DNA of 64,000 nt from Spodoptera frugiperda (GCF_023101765.2 NC_064220.1:11346001-11410000); one strand, 5' to 3'; positions 32,501-42,670 are shown, numbered from the stretch's first letter. Translations and numbers: made by a program. The notes: generated from the letters alone by a model not told the origin.

Positions 32501-34163
32501 TGCATATAGTTCTAAAACTCTCACCATAACCCAGGAAAGATATGCTCAAATTGAGAAAGAATTGTTAGCAATACAATTTGGTTGTGAAAAGTTTCACCAA
32601 TATGTCTACGGTCATAGAGTAACAGTACATACTGATCATAAACCATTAGTCTATTTATTTAAAAAACCACTTCATGATGTACCTGCAAGATTACAACGTA
32701 TGATGTTAACCTTGCAAAAATATGATTTAGAAGTCATACATGTACCTGGTAAAGAAATGTATATATCAGATACTTTGTCAAGAGCAGCTATTCAGGAAAA
32801 TTATGTACCTGAAAATGAGTCTGAAATGTCATGTCATGTAAATTTAATGTATTCAAATCTAGCAATTAGTAAAGAATATAGCACAAAATTAAGTCAGGAA
32901 ACTAAGAAAGATGAAAGTTTGCAATTGTTAAAGAAATATTATTATGAAGGATGGCCTAAAAATAAAAACAATGTAAGTCCATTATTAAAACCATATTGGA
33001 ATATTCAAGCTGAAATTCATGTAATTAAAGATTTAATATTTAAAGGTTCAAAATTAATTGTTCCTAAGTCAATGTATAAAGAAATGTTAGATAAAATACA
33101 TAAAGGTCACCAAGGTATAAATAAATGTTTGAAATTAGCTAGAGAATCTTTGTATTGGCCAAATATGTCTACAGATATAAAAAACATAGTAGAACAATGT
33201 TTAATATGTGCTAAATTCAAACCATGTAACCAAAAGGAACCACTACAAAATTTTGAAATTTGTAAGTATCCATGGCAACAAGTCGGTATAGATTTAATGT
33301 ATCTTGATAATTTAACTTATCTAATTGTCACTGATTACTACTCAAAATTTATAGAAATTGCTTTGTTAAACAAAGACAGTCGTTCAAGCAATGTAATCAC
33401 ACATTTAAAGTCAATTTTTGCACGTCATGGGATACCATTATCTTTAGTGTCTGATGGTGGTCCACAATTTCAGTCAGTAGAATTTAAAAATTTTCTAAAT
33501 GAATGGGACATAGAACATGTAGTCACTAGCCCATATCATTCACAGTCAAATGGTCAAGCAGAAAGCTCAGTCAAAATTGTCAAAAATATGCTAAGAAAAT
33601 GTAAGGAAAATGGGTCAGATCCATACATAGCATTATTGCATTATAGAAACACACCTAAGAATAATCTGTCGTCACCCGCTCAATTGTTAATGTCTAGAAC
33701 TTTAAGAGATAACATACCAGTGTCATATAAAAGGTTAAAGCCAAAGGTTGTAAGATTTAAAGAATATGAAAAGTCTGTTGTCAAAAATAATTTAAATAAG
33801 TCAAAGTATTATAATAGGAATACTAAACCATTGTCTATGTTACAACCAAATGATCATGTATATTTTAAGAGAAATCCTAAGAGTCATTGGGAACATGCCA
33901 CTGTGAAGGAAAGATGTCCAGATAATAGGTCATACATAGTAGAAGATATAAATAAAGTCAGGTATAGGAGAAATAGGGTACACTTAAGGCATAAATATTG
34001 TAATGGCAGTGACAACCCTACTCCTATGAGGTCCAATTCTTCGCAGGGGAGAGATGAGGGTGACAGACAGGAGCCGGAGAATCCAAAATTCCCACAATTA
34101 TATAAAACTAAGTCAGGTCGTGTTGTGAGACCAACACAAAGGTTAATCGACGAAATAGATTAA
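29529..34163 (+). CDS. Gypsy Gag-Pol polyprotein
   Basis: One open frame of 1544 residues starting MSTEDVGD, the first ATG; a TTG nine codons upstream extends the frame but is unlikely to be used. Gag fills residues 1-240. Cysteine knuckles follow at about 242-275 (CGRCGQSHRTKC; CRSCNSFGHYAKFC is CCHC). A Ser/Asn/Gln/His-rich linker spans about 285-530. The aspartic protease has IDSGAD near 543. Reverse transcriptase runs about 660-840, with LDPRNLN, FRYLRLPYG-like RYRYLRLPYGIS and the catalytic FIDD near 825. RNase H has VDSSKSALG near 973 and VHTDHKPL. Integrase has H-H-C-C (HKGHQG...CLICAKF, about 1190) and the D-D-E triad (GIDLM, SDGGPQF, GQAESS) at about 1252, 1307 and 1343. No stop or frameshift and no env. 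Gag-Pol is probably one polyprotein without a frameshift. Confidence 0.95.
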   Translation: MSTEDVGDTRCRVAGLECLKLSSEATANNAEAWRKWWQRLELYLLASGLDRSEEKRKVAILLHSIGPKGLEIFNTFNISLDQAKIEDVKAKFDLYFEPRKNLTMCRYIFFTRRQAQSESIDDFITDLEIKSQDCEFGTLRESMIRDIFIANLHMDLSHIRQRLLQEPNLTYERMRELAKTLIVAQQDADKMTNKSIVEDGEKVMQLRQRSGGRRVCRQRASSQTPHRATWKSPSPMRQSASTCGRCGQSHRTKCPAIGVQCRSCNSFGHYAKFCYKNKQVRQLHSSTSTKSIQNDNNFVGILNSQSSQNHLSHLHKQSHSQPQTQSYSQPQKQSKSQSYSQTPVKSHSHTSQTSQICLNKNSPSLGNLHDDNAYCTERLHRHNKNSLTSQSYNKNSPISQISRNKNSQSEHYYHCYTNKSQSVSRKTINNNKNSHSLGQGHVNYNKSYKNSQSVNKSHNTHFQNIHHHKYTKKSHHCQSNVSNTASETNNHNMHSNIPNVASHLNNLNQQISHVKGNSVSENHYSGSSWKINLHVGNRKINCVIDSGADVNVISVKNFKFLNLSKSQIDKCHVNVTGFGGNNIPILGKVNLKCNLNIENRNICENIVFIVANILCPTVLGLPTCEKLGIIKRVFSVTKQDFCKQILTQYDDLFKGLGCLPPVCHLKLKPGAVPCIDPPRKVPFALQGKLREELDRMEQMQVIQKVTKPTEWVNSVVVTVKSSGQLRICLDPRNLNNCIMREHYPLKSIDEIRSQLKGAACFTHLDAFSGFWMIKLDEYSSDLCTFQTPFGRYRYLRLPYGISASSEIFQRIMMNLFGDLEGVLIFIDDILVHGPNESVHNERLHKVMQRARQVNLKFNKSKCKFLVSEVCFLGYVFNKDGARVDQEKVKAILEMPTPTNVKELQRILGMINYLGPFIKNLSEKTQILRNLLKKDSVWIWDENHEKCLKILKEEITRSPVLAHYNPQIPLVLSVDSSKSALGAVILQNNKPIAYSSKTLTITQERYAQIEKELLAIQFGCEKFHQYVYGHRVTVHTDHKPLVYLFKKPLHDVPARLQRMMLTLQKYDLEVIHVPGKEMYISDTLSRAAIQENYVPENESEMSCHVNLMYSNLAISKEYSTKLSQETKKDESLQLLKKYYYEGWPKNKNNVSPLLKPYWNIQAEIHVIKDLIFKGSKLIVPKSMYKEMLDKIHKGHQGINKCLKLARESLYWPNMSTDIKNIVEQCLICAKFKPCNQKEPLQNFEICKYPWQQVGIDLMYLDNLTYLIVTDYYSKFIEIALLNKDSRSSNVITHLKSIFARHGIPLSLVSDGGPQFQSVEFKNFLNEWDIEHVVTSPYHSQSNGQAESSVKIVKNMLRKCKENGSDPYIALLHYRNTPKNNLSSPAQLLMSRTLRDNIPVSYKRLKPKVVRFKEYEKSVVKNNLNKSKYYNRNTKPLSMLQPNDHVYFKRNPKSHWEHATVKERCPDNRSYIVEDINKVRYRRNRVHLRHKYCNGSDNPTPMRSNSSQGRDEGDRQEPENPKFPQLYKTKSGRVVRPTQRLIDEID

Positions 34164-34174
34164 TTTTTTAATTT

Positions 34175-34386
34175 AAGAAGGGGGATGTTACATCACTAAT
34201 TTAGTATCATTCGTTCATGTCATTACCCCGTCACTATGGTCTGAGGTCAACGACCACTGTCGTTCTAGTGTGTGTCGAGTGCAGTCGCACCTACTAATAT
34301 AGTAAATAATTAACATTGTAAAATAATGTAAAATACAAGTCATCTCACATCAAGTCGTTTAATTTAATAAACACAACAACAAAACA
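34175..34386 (+). repeat. Gypsy 3' LTR and polypurine tract
   Basis: AAGAAGGGGGA at 34175-34185 is the plus-strand primer tract directly before the LTR (34186-34386). The LTR differs from the 5' copy only near the end (AACAACAAAACA against AATAACAATACA). Confidence 0.93.
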
Positions 34387-34390
34387 GATA

Positions 34391-34731
34391 CATAATTAAG
34401 TTCCCCTTTAATTGCAATTCTATTTATTAAGATCTATTCTTAAAAAAATCTCTTGGAGGCATTAAATTGAAAGTTCAAGATCCAGGTAACTCTAATACAG
34501 TTTTAACGCTCGATTTCCAATCATAAAAATTAAGGTCGCTACCAAATCTAAAAAACGTTCCATACTTTTTAAAAATATCTAAATACGTCTGGGGCTCTAC
34601 AATTACTTCCAAAGGTATTGTATCTCTTTTTCGATATTGCCGATTACGCGATCAGGTGGCAAAAATGAGTGTCCTACTACTGAGAATATTAGTCCTTATT
34701 CGCACGGGAGTTTTTTTATCGTTGAATAATG
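34391..34731 (-). pseudogene. DUF7869-like transposon protein fragment, copy A
   Basis: The minus strand reads VVGHSFLPPDRVIGNIE, IVEPQTYLDIFKKYGT, then FYDWKSSVKTVLEL and PGS. The G-H-S-F-L-P-x-D-R-V and DWK motifs recall the C-terminal DDE-like region of the family I know as DUF7869; the name is from memory and tentative. A frameshift and stops are present. It is interrupted by the gypsy element at its 3' side, and at its 5' side it is fused directly to a HARBI1-like fragment at 34732. Copy B is at 47641-47880. Confidence 0.5.
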
Positions 34732-34732
34732 G

Positions 34733-35508
34733 GACGTATTATTGCAACTTGAGTGCAATCTATACATCCCAAGACACCTGGGATTTTAAACTTCTTGTAA
34801 AACCTGTAAAAAATAGCATATATTTATTTACTAACTACACAAATTAATGTGATAATTAATTTAGGCTAAACTATGGATGATTTCTAGAGTTATAATATTG
34901 GGTACATACTCGGTTTTAATCCTATTGCGTTCTTCAGTGGTTCTAGGAAATTTAATAAACTTCTGTCTCATTTGGATTGTGTTCAGACAGGCAGTAACCT
35001 GGGCAATAACTTTAGAGACAGTTTGTTGAGCCACAAAATGTCCCTCACTACTGCCTGTAGGGCGTTGGTACGATCCTGTGGCATAAAATGCTAACGCAAT
35101 CAATACCTGTAAAAAAGTATATTTAAACATGAGTCAAGGTACCTATTGACTTTGAGCAGTAACTGTAACTGTTGACCATAAGACTGAGTCATAAAACATA
35201 CCTTTGTTTCAACTGATAAGTCTGTAGGTTTTTTTGGAGTTTTCATCAAAGGCCTCAAATCATCACACAGATTATGTGTCAGCTATTTTGTGAGACGGTA
35301 CCTTTTAACAAACTCCGTATCGTCTAAATCAAAAGGATTACATTCAGAACGTAGCTCCACACGACGCCGCCGCTTTCTTAAAATATTTGCTTCCGTATTG
35401 TCGGATTCTAAAAATTCGAATAATGCGTATTCCATTTTCTTTCTTGTGTGTGGAGAAAGAACTAGTTCACTTTAGTCAAATGTTGACGTTATAATATGCA
35501 CGCACGCA
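34733..35508 (-). pseudogene. HARBI1-like transposase N-terminal half, copy A
   Basis: Exon 1 (start near 35436) reads MEYALFEFLESDNTEANI, then LTHNLCDDLRPLMK, with an in-frame TAG between RYRLTK and LTHNL, and ends at a GTATGT donor. After the intron come VLIALAFYATGSYQRPTGSS and VSKVIAQVTACLN, and, past another break, VLGCIDCTQVAII, the first catalytic Asp. The frame stops at the junction with the DUF7869-like fragment. It matches copy B (49375-51119) closely, including the TAG. Confidence 0.8.
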
Positions 35509-35529
35509 TCATAAAACAACTCAAAAAAA

Positions 35530-35885
35530 ATTAATGGATTATGAAGATCTTCCAGGAAACTGGGAGGTGTCCACTCTTTTTCTTCTTTTTGAGGGATGTC
35601 CACATTTCGCCATTTCCTAGCAACTGTATGATTACTTCTTTTTCTGGTGGTGGGTTTTGTGAAGTACTTGGAATGGGTTCTTTCTCTTGGGATTCTTGCT
35701 ACAGCTCTATTTCTTCTATTCGTCTTTCTACTAAAACCTTCGCCCTAAGTTCTGCTTCTGCCAATAACTGGCGCCGAGACAAGCAGTTGATATCAGCCGA
35801 TTCTTCGTTGCCACCATCTTTGTCACTCTTATCAAAGTTTTCGGGGAGAGTTATATATACGTCAGCCTCCAGCACATCTTGAAAA
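35530..35885 (-). pseudogene. piggyBac transposase N-terminal fragment
   Basis: Read on minus: DVLEADVYITLPENFDKSD, then SADINCLSRRQLLAEAELR and SGHLPVS. An acidic N-terminus with D-I-Y-I-x-P and N-x-L-S-x-x-Q-L-L-A-x-A-E motifs is typical of one insect piggyBac clade. A TAG interrupts it. It is cut on one side by HARBI1-like sequence and on the other lies about 50 bp from the pogo-1 insertion. Confidence 0.5.
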
Positions 35886-36495
35886 ATGGAACGGTTATAG
35901 AAAACATGCCATGAACACTAAATTCTAAATATATTTAGGGTAAACCGACAGTCATTGGACAATTAAGGAAACAAAATAGTTTGAATATTTATTTTCCTTT
36001 GACTATTTCAATATCTTTGAAACTGTAAAAATATTTTGAAAGTATATTAAATAAGCTATCATAAGAATCATTCAAAAATCTTACTTCTTGTAATCAGTCA
36101 AATAATATTGTTATATTAAAATAAATGAACAAAAAACACAGTTATTGGACAAAAAATATATTTATTGGACAATCTTAAGCAATTATTGGACAGTCAATGA
36201 ATATAGCGAAATAATAGTTAAACACGTAATAATAACACTATGAGAACATTTTGTTTACTATTATTACTAAACAAATTACTTTTCTAACTATCAAAATACT
36301 CAAACACCACTGAAAACTAAATCATATGCAAATTATTCACTTCTAAAATTTAATCAGTCTTGAACGTTATAAATCATAATAAAAATTTAAAAAAATAACA
36401 TCTGGAAATGTAGTAACTTTGTTACAAAAAAACTTTAGTATTTTTTGATCGCAAAATAAATTAAAAAAAGGTAGGTAGGAAAACTGCTAGAAACA

Positions 36496-39400
36496 TTACA
36501 TTTTCAGAATTTCTTGTTTATACATATCGAAAAGGATTTCTGCCTCTAAGTTTTCTTCGGTATTACTATTGGCTTCATCGTTAGAATGTTCTTCCAAGCT
36601 TATCTCATCTTCATTTTCATCATTGTTTACTGCACTGTAACAAACGTGGCACACAAAAAGATCTATAGTTATGTCTTCTGGTACATGTTCTTGGTGTTTG
36701 TTAGGAACACATTTAACATGAAATATCGAGGAGCACATATCGCAAATCAAACGATTGTTGGTTTTTGTAGGTTTTGAACATATTTTGCAGGTATTTGTAC
36801 TTTCCTTCATTTTCTTTCTACCAGACTTTACATTATTGTTTTTTTCATTCTGCTTTTTTATTTTGTTTTCTTCTCTTACTCTCTTTCTTTCTTCTTTTAT
36901 TTTCAATTCTGATTCTTTTTTCTCTTTTTGCTCATTAAACATAGCTCTGTACTTGTCTGATGTTATTGCGTATGGAAATCTTACTGTATGCCTTTTACCT
37001 TTTCTTTCAGGTGTTTTAGGCATTGTCAAAAACGGGGCAAATTGACTGTTAGATATAATTTTAAAAGCAGGACTTTTCTCAAGTAAACTTGCATCATCAG
37101 ATATTTTTTCTTGTTCTTGTAAAACAGGAGTATTTCTGGTATTTTCCTTGACTGGTGTATTAACTATTGGTATTATTGGTTCAAAATCTTGTGAACGTTG
37201 TTCTGTAGCTGAATTATTATCGCGAATCATTAATTTTGGGTGCTCTGGATCAGACCTTAATTCTTGACATTCATAGTTCTCGGTAGTCATATTTAGTTCT
37301 GCAGGAATATCTTGAAAATGCTTAGTAAAAGCATTGGAAGATAAGTTTGAATCAACTAGATCTGAAATTTGTATCAAATCATCTTGTGGTATCTTTTGAA
37401 CCTCTGAAATAGTTTCAAATGCTTGATGAGTAGAGTCCTGTGCAATAATTGATGTTTCAGGTATTGGTGAACGACGTCTTTCAAAATTTGAAAATGATGA
37501 TGTAAAAGCGTCGTAAATATTATGTAAAATTTGGAAATCTTCATTCGTACTATCTACGTTTTTGTAAGTTTCCAACTGCGCTAGTTTCGTTAATCCAACT
37601 ATTTGGCGGAATTGAGAAAACGATAAAACAAGTTCTTGATGTTGGGGGTTCTTAGTCTGATTATGCTTATCCCTGCCCAAACATTTTTCGTAATCAATCG
37701 CATCAGGATTAAAAGGCACCAACCCACAGGCTTTGAATCCGTTGATCAAAGTTTCCGGCTTTATAGATTTTTTAAGAGCTTCATCAAGGATACCAGCGAA
37801 ATTGACCTTTGTTATTGACTCTCCCGGATTATTCAAGAGCCAGGTCCTTGCTGTATCTTTCCAAGCTGCCTTAACCGGCCTAAAAACAGCTACGTCAGCC
37901 GGCTGTAGAATGCGCGTTGCGTTCGGGTACAACGCGATTAGCTCAATGCCCAATTCTTTGCATAACTTACTTACACTGTAGGTGAGGTGGGTTTTGTGTC
38001 CATCAAGAAAATATATAACTGGCAATGTAACGCCTGTCTGGAGTAAATATGGGTGAAAAACATTTGCTATGTACTCAAAAAACAGTTCTGAAGTCATCCA
38101 CCCATTATCACTTCGCCCTACACCCCATTCTTTTGGAATCCCATCAGAAATTTTTTGGGGAATTCGCTGGTAGTTGTAGACAACCATGGGTGGACATGCT
38201 TTTCCAGAAGCTGAGAATGTAAACATGACTGTAATTGACTCTTTTGAATTATTAGTGTCTATGCTATATACATTTTTAGTTCCTTTGACCGCTAGTACTT
38301 TCCCTGTTTTTGGGCACAACTGAAAGCCACTTTCATCACCATTAAACACACGAGTAGGGTCATCTAACAATTGCCAAAGACCAATTTCTCTTAAATACTC
38401 GTGTATCTCAGCAAACCATTTACGTATGTCTTTTTCGGAGATGTTAGCGCTTGACTGCGTAACCCCTTCACTAGTCCGTTGGACAATGTTAGGGTGTCTC
38501 TTTAAAAATGCTTTTACCCATCCATCCCCAGGATAATTATCCTTGAAAGGATTTGGCCGTGGATTTTCTTCAAGAAATTTCGATACACTACGTTGTAAAT
38601 TTTCAATTTTTAAAGGAAAACCCTTCTTCATTAACCGATTCATTGCCACCTTCATTTTCGTGAACATTTCAGCCAGGCCCCATACATTGGTCGGTGGCTC
38701 ACAATTTGAGTCATCGGCCTCCCTGAAGGATGACTCAACTGTTGAGTCATTGGCCCCTGTAATGATTTAATGCTTTTCGCCGTCATTCGAGCCAGTCTGA
38801 CAACCAGCAAGGTTTTATTGTGTTCTCCTATTCGAAGTAGTGAATATTAAAAGTGAATATGGCGTTTCAAGGTAGTATTTGTTCGTTTTAATTAAATATT
38901 GCAGAGGTAGTAAACATTTTAGTAACCTTACCTATATGTATTCAATCATTATTTATTGTTGTAATATTATTTGTAGATAATCAGGAGAACGACGATTTTA
39001 CTGAATGTAGCCAGGCATTGTTTACTGATTTCTATGATCAACAAAATGACGAGAAAGAAAACCAAAGTTTTCCAAACTCTAGTCAATCGATTTTGGAAAA
39101 AAGTATACCAAAGAAGCGTCAATTCACTGAATCTCGGAATAGTTGCAATGTAGTTTCTAATAACAGTTCAGATACTAGCATTGAAGAAATTCTGGACTCT
39201 GATGAAGACGAACATATTGAAAGGAAAAAAATGTTATCTTAAGAATGAAAATAAAATGAATAATGAGGTCTCTATAGAAAAAAAATCAGAACATGTTTGC
39301 TGTGCAGCAAAAAAATATTTTAATGCATTATTCTCTAAGGATTTTACAGCAGAATTGAATACACAAGATGAGTTGCCTCCAATTTATGCTCAGTTTGAGC

Positions 39401-42400
39401 ATGATTTAGGCATAATGCTTGCTTTTCGGTTGAGAAATGTACCAGCCGACAAACGTTTGGAGTGTTATGAAAAACTAATTAATACTGTTATACAATACGA
39501 AGGGAAAAAATAAAGAAAGATAATAAACAAGACATTTATTAATAATAATAATTACAAGAATCATATTTATAAAAATCAGGTACAAATATTTTACAATAAT
39601 TGGTATATTATAATCGTATTCTTATGGCAGTCATATTATGGTGATGACTAATCAACAAAGAAAAAATTAATTAGTTTAATAATTGTGGTATGCTCTAAAA
39701 CAATTCCCCAGACATAACCCAGGAAAGTCTGGGCAATCTGGGCAACCAAAATAAACTTGCACTCTTTTTTTTGTTGTATTATAACACTGCCTACATCTTT
39801 TCCTAAATTTTTTTCCACCTGTTTTAGGCAAATGGTCAGGAACATGAACCCTACCTGGCACAGAATGTCTTTCTACGCTTGGTTTCTTAGGCAAGAGAAA
39901 CTCAATAATTTGAAGCCTGAAGTCATACAAACTAATTTTTGTTTCTCTGTCTAAATTAAACATTAAAAAGGCATTGATTATATTAATTTGAATTACATGA
40001 ATGATAACTTTTTTATACCACCTTAATGTTTTATGTTCAGCACAATAGTAACTCAACATTTGATCATGTTTATCAACCGCTCTCTCATAGTATTTATTCA
40101 ATATTTAGACTTGCACTTTTGGTTTAAAGGAAATGTTTCCATATTTATTTTGTGTTTGTATATATTCGCTATTATGCTCTGTACTTACAAAACTAATTTC
40201 TCTCTTGTCTCTCCATTTTGTGACCGTAACGTTATTACTATTGTGCATAATACATGCTTCATTTGGCTGCAATCGGGTATTTATTACTTGTACAGGATTG
40301 CCTTTTCTATTAAATTGTAATGTACCAGTTATATAAGTGTTTTTATTTAAGAATTCTTCAGCCATGCCTACACTTGAATAATAATTATCCACATATAAAG
40401 AGTGGCCTTTATGAACGTAATTGCTCATTAAAACACGCATTACTTTCTTTACGTGATCTTTTCCTCCCACGACTTGGTCTTGAGACCCAGCATACAAATG
40501 TATTTTCATGCAAATACCATGCTTTTCTGCTAACATATATAATTTTATACCATACTTATGGACTTTATTTTTAAGGTACTGACGGAAATGTAAACGACCG
40601 GTCCATAATATCGTTGACTCATCTATTGTAACCTCTCTAGCGGGGTAATATAAGTCTTCCATAGTTTTATTAAATAAATCAATCAAGGCTTTCACTTTAT
40701 TTAAGCTTTGGTTTCCTGCTTCCATTTGTACATTAAGTGCTCTCAAAATCATAAAAAATCTATTTCTAGACATGTACTTGGTAAAGGTTAAATCAAAAAG
40801 ATAATGTTTTTTCCAGTAATCAGACAATCTATTCAATTTAATGACACCCATAAGCATGATTAAACCTAGAAACACCTTGAACTCCTCTATTGTCACTGGT
40901 TGCCATCTACGAAATCTTGCATGAGGACCGCTGGCATTTCTTTTAATAATTTCTCCATTTCTATTCGTACATGTCAATAAAAGAGTATAAAAATCCATAT
41001 TAAATACCAGATTAAAATAATCAATAGGCTGTCTACCTGACATGGCTTGTTTAATACCAGGGTTTCCAGTAAAAAAAATGTGTTAAGTTCTGTTGGATTG
41101 CCTGGTATCCAAATTGAAGAGGCTTCAACACCTGCTTGCTGAGTGTCTATAACTTCTGTTGTGACAACTTCTTCTTCGATAATGTCTATCCATTCATCAT
41201 GCACTTCTGGATAAGTACCTTCGTCTAAAATATTAAAGAGGTCTCGGTCCGTTAGTGAAAATTCACCGGGTACTGTTATGCATTCTCTTGGAGATGCCAT
41301 TGCACCCAACATGTCTTCAATTGTTTGTTTGGACGTGGATGGTTGATCCATATTTCTGAAAAAGAATTTTCATTTAAACTATAGTTGATTTTAATTCATG
41401 TGTTAATCGGGTAATATATGGACTATTTCTTTACTTGTCCTATTTAATAAACAATTATGGTCAATCTCTTTAATGTTGCATTCTAAAATAAAAGTTTATA
41501 AAATAACACAATGTACTTTTAATTCAATTGTGAGTTTAATTGCAAAATCTAAAGTTAAATGTTAAAATAATGAAATTATATGATTAAATTGAGAGCGGCC
41601 ACATTCTTTCCGTGAGTCAAGTTAACTTCTGCGAGTAGTAAATATGTATGTAGTGAAAATGATAATTATGTGTACATGTATACTTACAGAAATTTGAAAT
41701 CCTTGTAGCCAGATCACAATAGGTAATGCAACACCTTACAGTTCAAAGTCACATAAATAACAGAGTCCATGTACAGCAGCCAGGTCACATATAAGAAATC
41801 AATAACAAATCCAAGAATCACAGCCAGGTTAGTCAGAAAAATCAGGAACTTTGGATAAACGTGTGGAAATCTTCAAAACAAAATACGATGTACGTATCCT
41901 GCCTCAAAACAACGCGTGACAGTCACAATGACACATGCTTGTCGAATAGTTCATACACGCTACCGCAAAACGCATACGCATGTGGCGCTAGTGGTGCAAC
42001 GTAATGTTGCCATGTTAAATGTATTTTTGCGTCATTTGTTAGGCTGTTTGTAATATATCTTGTTGGTTGGCTTCTTATTTAGATTTAAGGTTTGTCATCC
42101 TACCTATTTATACTTTGATTGTGTGTGCTGATGTGCCAAATAAACATGTTTTCTTTCTTTACCTATATCAAAATAATAGTATGTTTAAAAATCGAAGTAG
42201 ATTTAACTTCTTCTACAAAAGGTTTATGAGACCTGACTATTAAAAATATTCTCTAAAATGAAGGGCCAGGTCTGTTGTTCACGCCAATGTTTAATGAGGT
42301 CTGAAAAATGGTAGTTTAAGTGATAATTTTTTTGAATATCTGTTTTTCTAGAATTTTGATTCGACTCATCAGTTGAGTCATCGGCCTCCCTAAAGGATTT

Positions 42401-42670
42401 TTAATGACTCAACTGTTGAGTCATTGGCCATGAATCGGTTAACCTTATTATCCAAAGTTCTAAAATGGACTCTTCATCTTCTGTTAAAACTGGTTGTGGG
42501 CCAAAGGAAGTCCTATGATCAGGATTTTTTAATTTAAAATGCAGAGTGGACTTTGGAATGTCATATTTTCGCGCAATTTCTCTTATCTTTGGGTTTTCAG
42601 TTTCCCGTAATTCCCTGAGTGCTAAAATCATGTTATTAGGGTCATAATTTTTCTTTTTACCCTTAGGCAT
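36496..42670 (-). CDS. pogo-1 transposase with PHD finger, split by piggyBac-C
   Basis: A DDD transposase of the pogo/jerky type. The N-terminal piece starts at ATG 42670 (MPKGKKKNYDPNN) with a pipsqueak-type HTH (KIREIARKYDIPKSTLHFKL) and runs to ELWIIR at the TTAA 42439-42442. The rest starts at 38634 (LMKKGFPLKIENLQRSV) and ends at 36496. Removing piggyBac-C and one TTAA joins them in frame to about 790 residues. Next come the CENP-B-type second DNA-binding region (PFKDNYPGDGWVKAFLKRHP) and the catalytic motifs VFNGDESGF, YFLDGHKTH and LQPADVAVF (three Asp). A long acidic/Ser-rich linker and a lysine-rich helix follow, then a PHD finger (CKICSKP, CDMCSSIFHVKC, CHVC). No other lesion is seen. 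The apparent start MFTKMK at 38667 is piggyBac end sequence, not gene. Confidence 0.88.
38706..38755. repeat. Subterminal palindrome block, left (pair of 42372-42430)
   Basis: Contains GAGTCATCGGCCTCCCT and the palindrome GACTCAACTGTTGAGTC followed by ATTGGCC. The right-end block has the same parts in the same order on the same strand. Likely binding sites, about 70-120 bp from the left end and within 70 bp of the right end. Confidence 0.7.
38859..39513 (+). pseudogene. Accessory gene of piggyBac-C, BESS-like C-terminus
   Basis: Exon 1 is tiny (38859-38871, MAFQ, donor GTAGTA, phase 1). Exon 2 starts at 38977 after TTTGTAG and continues in frame as DNQENDDFTECSQALFTDFY, then an acidic Ser/Asn-rich stretch to DSDEDEHIERKK. 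An A7 run at about 39228 shifts the frame by one. The continuation reads KKSEHVCCAAKKYFNALFSK, then FEHDLGIMLAFRLRNVP and KRLECYEKLINTVIQYEGK, ending in TAA at 39511-39513. The last 35 residues resemble a BESS-type protein-interaction helix pair, as in Harbinger MADF proteins. Total about 213 residues. It lies wholly inside the piggyBac ends and converges on the transposase. A second gene of this kind is unusual for piggyBac. The function is unknown. Confidence 0.6.
39676..41351 (-). pseudogene. piggyBac-C transposase, nearly intact
   Basis: The N-terminus starts at 41351 (MDQPSTSKQTIEDMLGAM), is acidic, and ends in IPGNPTELNTFF. A one-base slip in a T/A run near 41078 shifts the frame to GNPGIKQAMSGRQPIDYFNL. 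The catalytic core continues with FKVFLGLIMLMGVIKLNRLS, VTIDESTILWTGR, KVHKYGIKLYMLAEKHGI, SLYVDNYYSSVGMAEEFL and VTVTKWRDKREISFVST. A single TAA at 40105-40107 interrupts the frame before NKYYERAVDKHDQMLSYYC (the D-x-x-D-Q motif). The C-terminal zinc tail RCRQCYNTTKK, GCPDCPDFPGLCLGNCF, YH is complete. Two lesions only. The element may have moved with transposase supplied from elsewhere, or decayed after insertion. Confidence 0.88.

Larger units (their letters stand above)
29258..34386 (+). mobile_element. Complete Ty3/gypsy LTR retrotransposon
   Basis: A 5129-bp element with 201-bp LTRs (29258-29458 and 34186-34386), both TGTTAC...ACA, differing at only two positions seen by eye. The target duplication is GATAC (29253-29257 and 34387-34391). 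A primer site follows the 5' LTR and a purine tract precedes the 3' LTR. The single gag-pol ORF is intact and no env is present. All signs point to a recent and possibly active insertion into an older transposase fragment. Confidence 0.95.
38635..42438. mobile_element. piggyBac-C: two-gene piggyBac element
   Basis: A 3804-bp element flanked by TTAA (38631-38634 and 42439-42442) with inverted ends CCGATTCAT[T/G]GCCA. Near each end lies a block with the 17-bp palindrome GACTCAACTGTTGAGTC (38732-38748 and 42406-42422) and GAGTCATCGGCCTCCCT, in direct rather than inverted orientation. Inside are a minus-strand transposase and a spliced plus-strand gene, convergent with 160 bp between. Insertion disrupted the pogo-1 transposase at an exactly recoverable site. 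Confidence 0.9.

Noticed and set aside
31241..34163. Envelope gene or second ORF in the gypsy element
   Set aside because: No frame after integrase; only ~20 bp separate the stop from the 3' LTR.
38635..38770. Start codon MFTKMK at 38667 and an exon starting GGGCCAATGAC
   Set aside because: These lie in the piggyBac-C terminal region. The frame across the TTAA empty site shows the true pogo-1 coding sequence joins at 38634.
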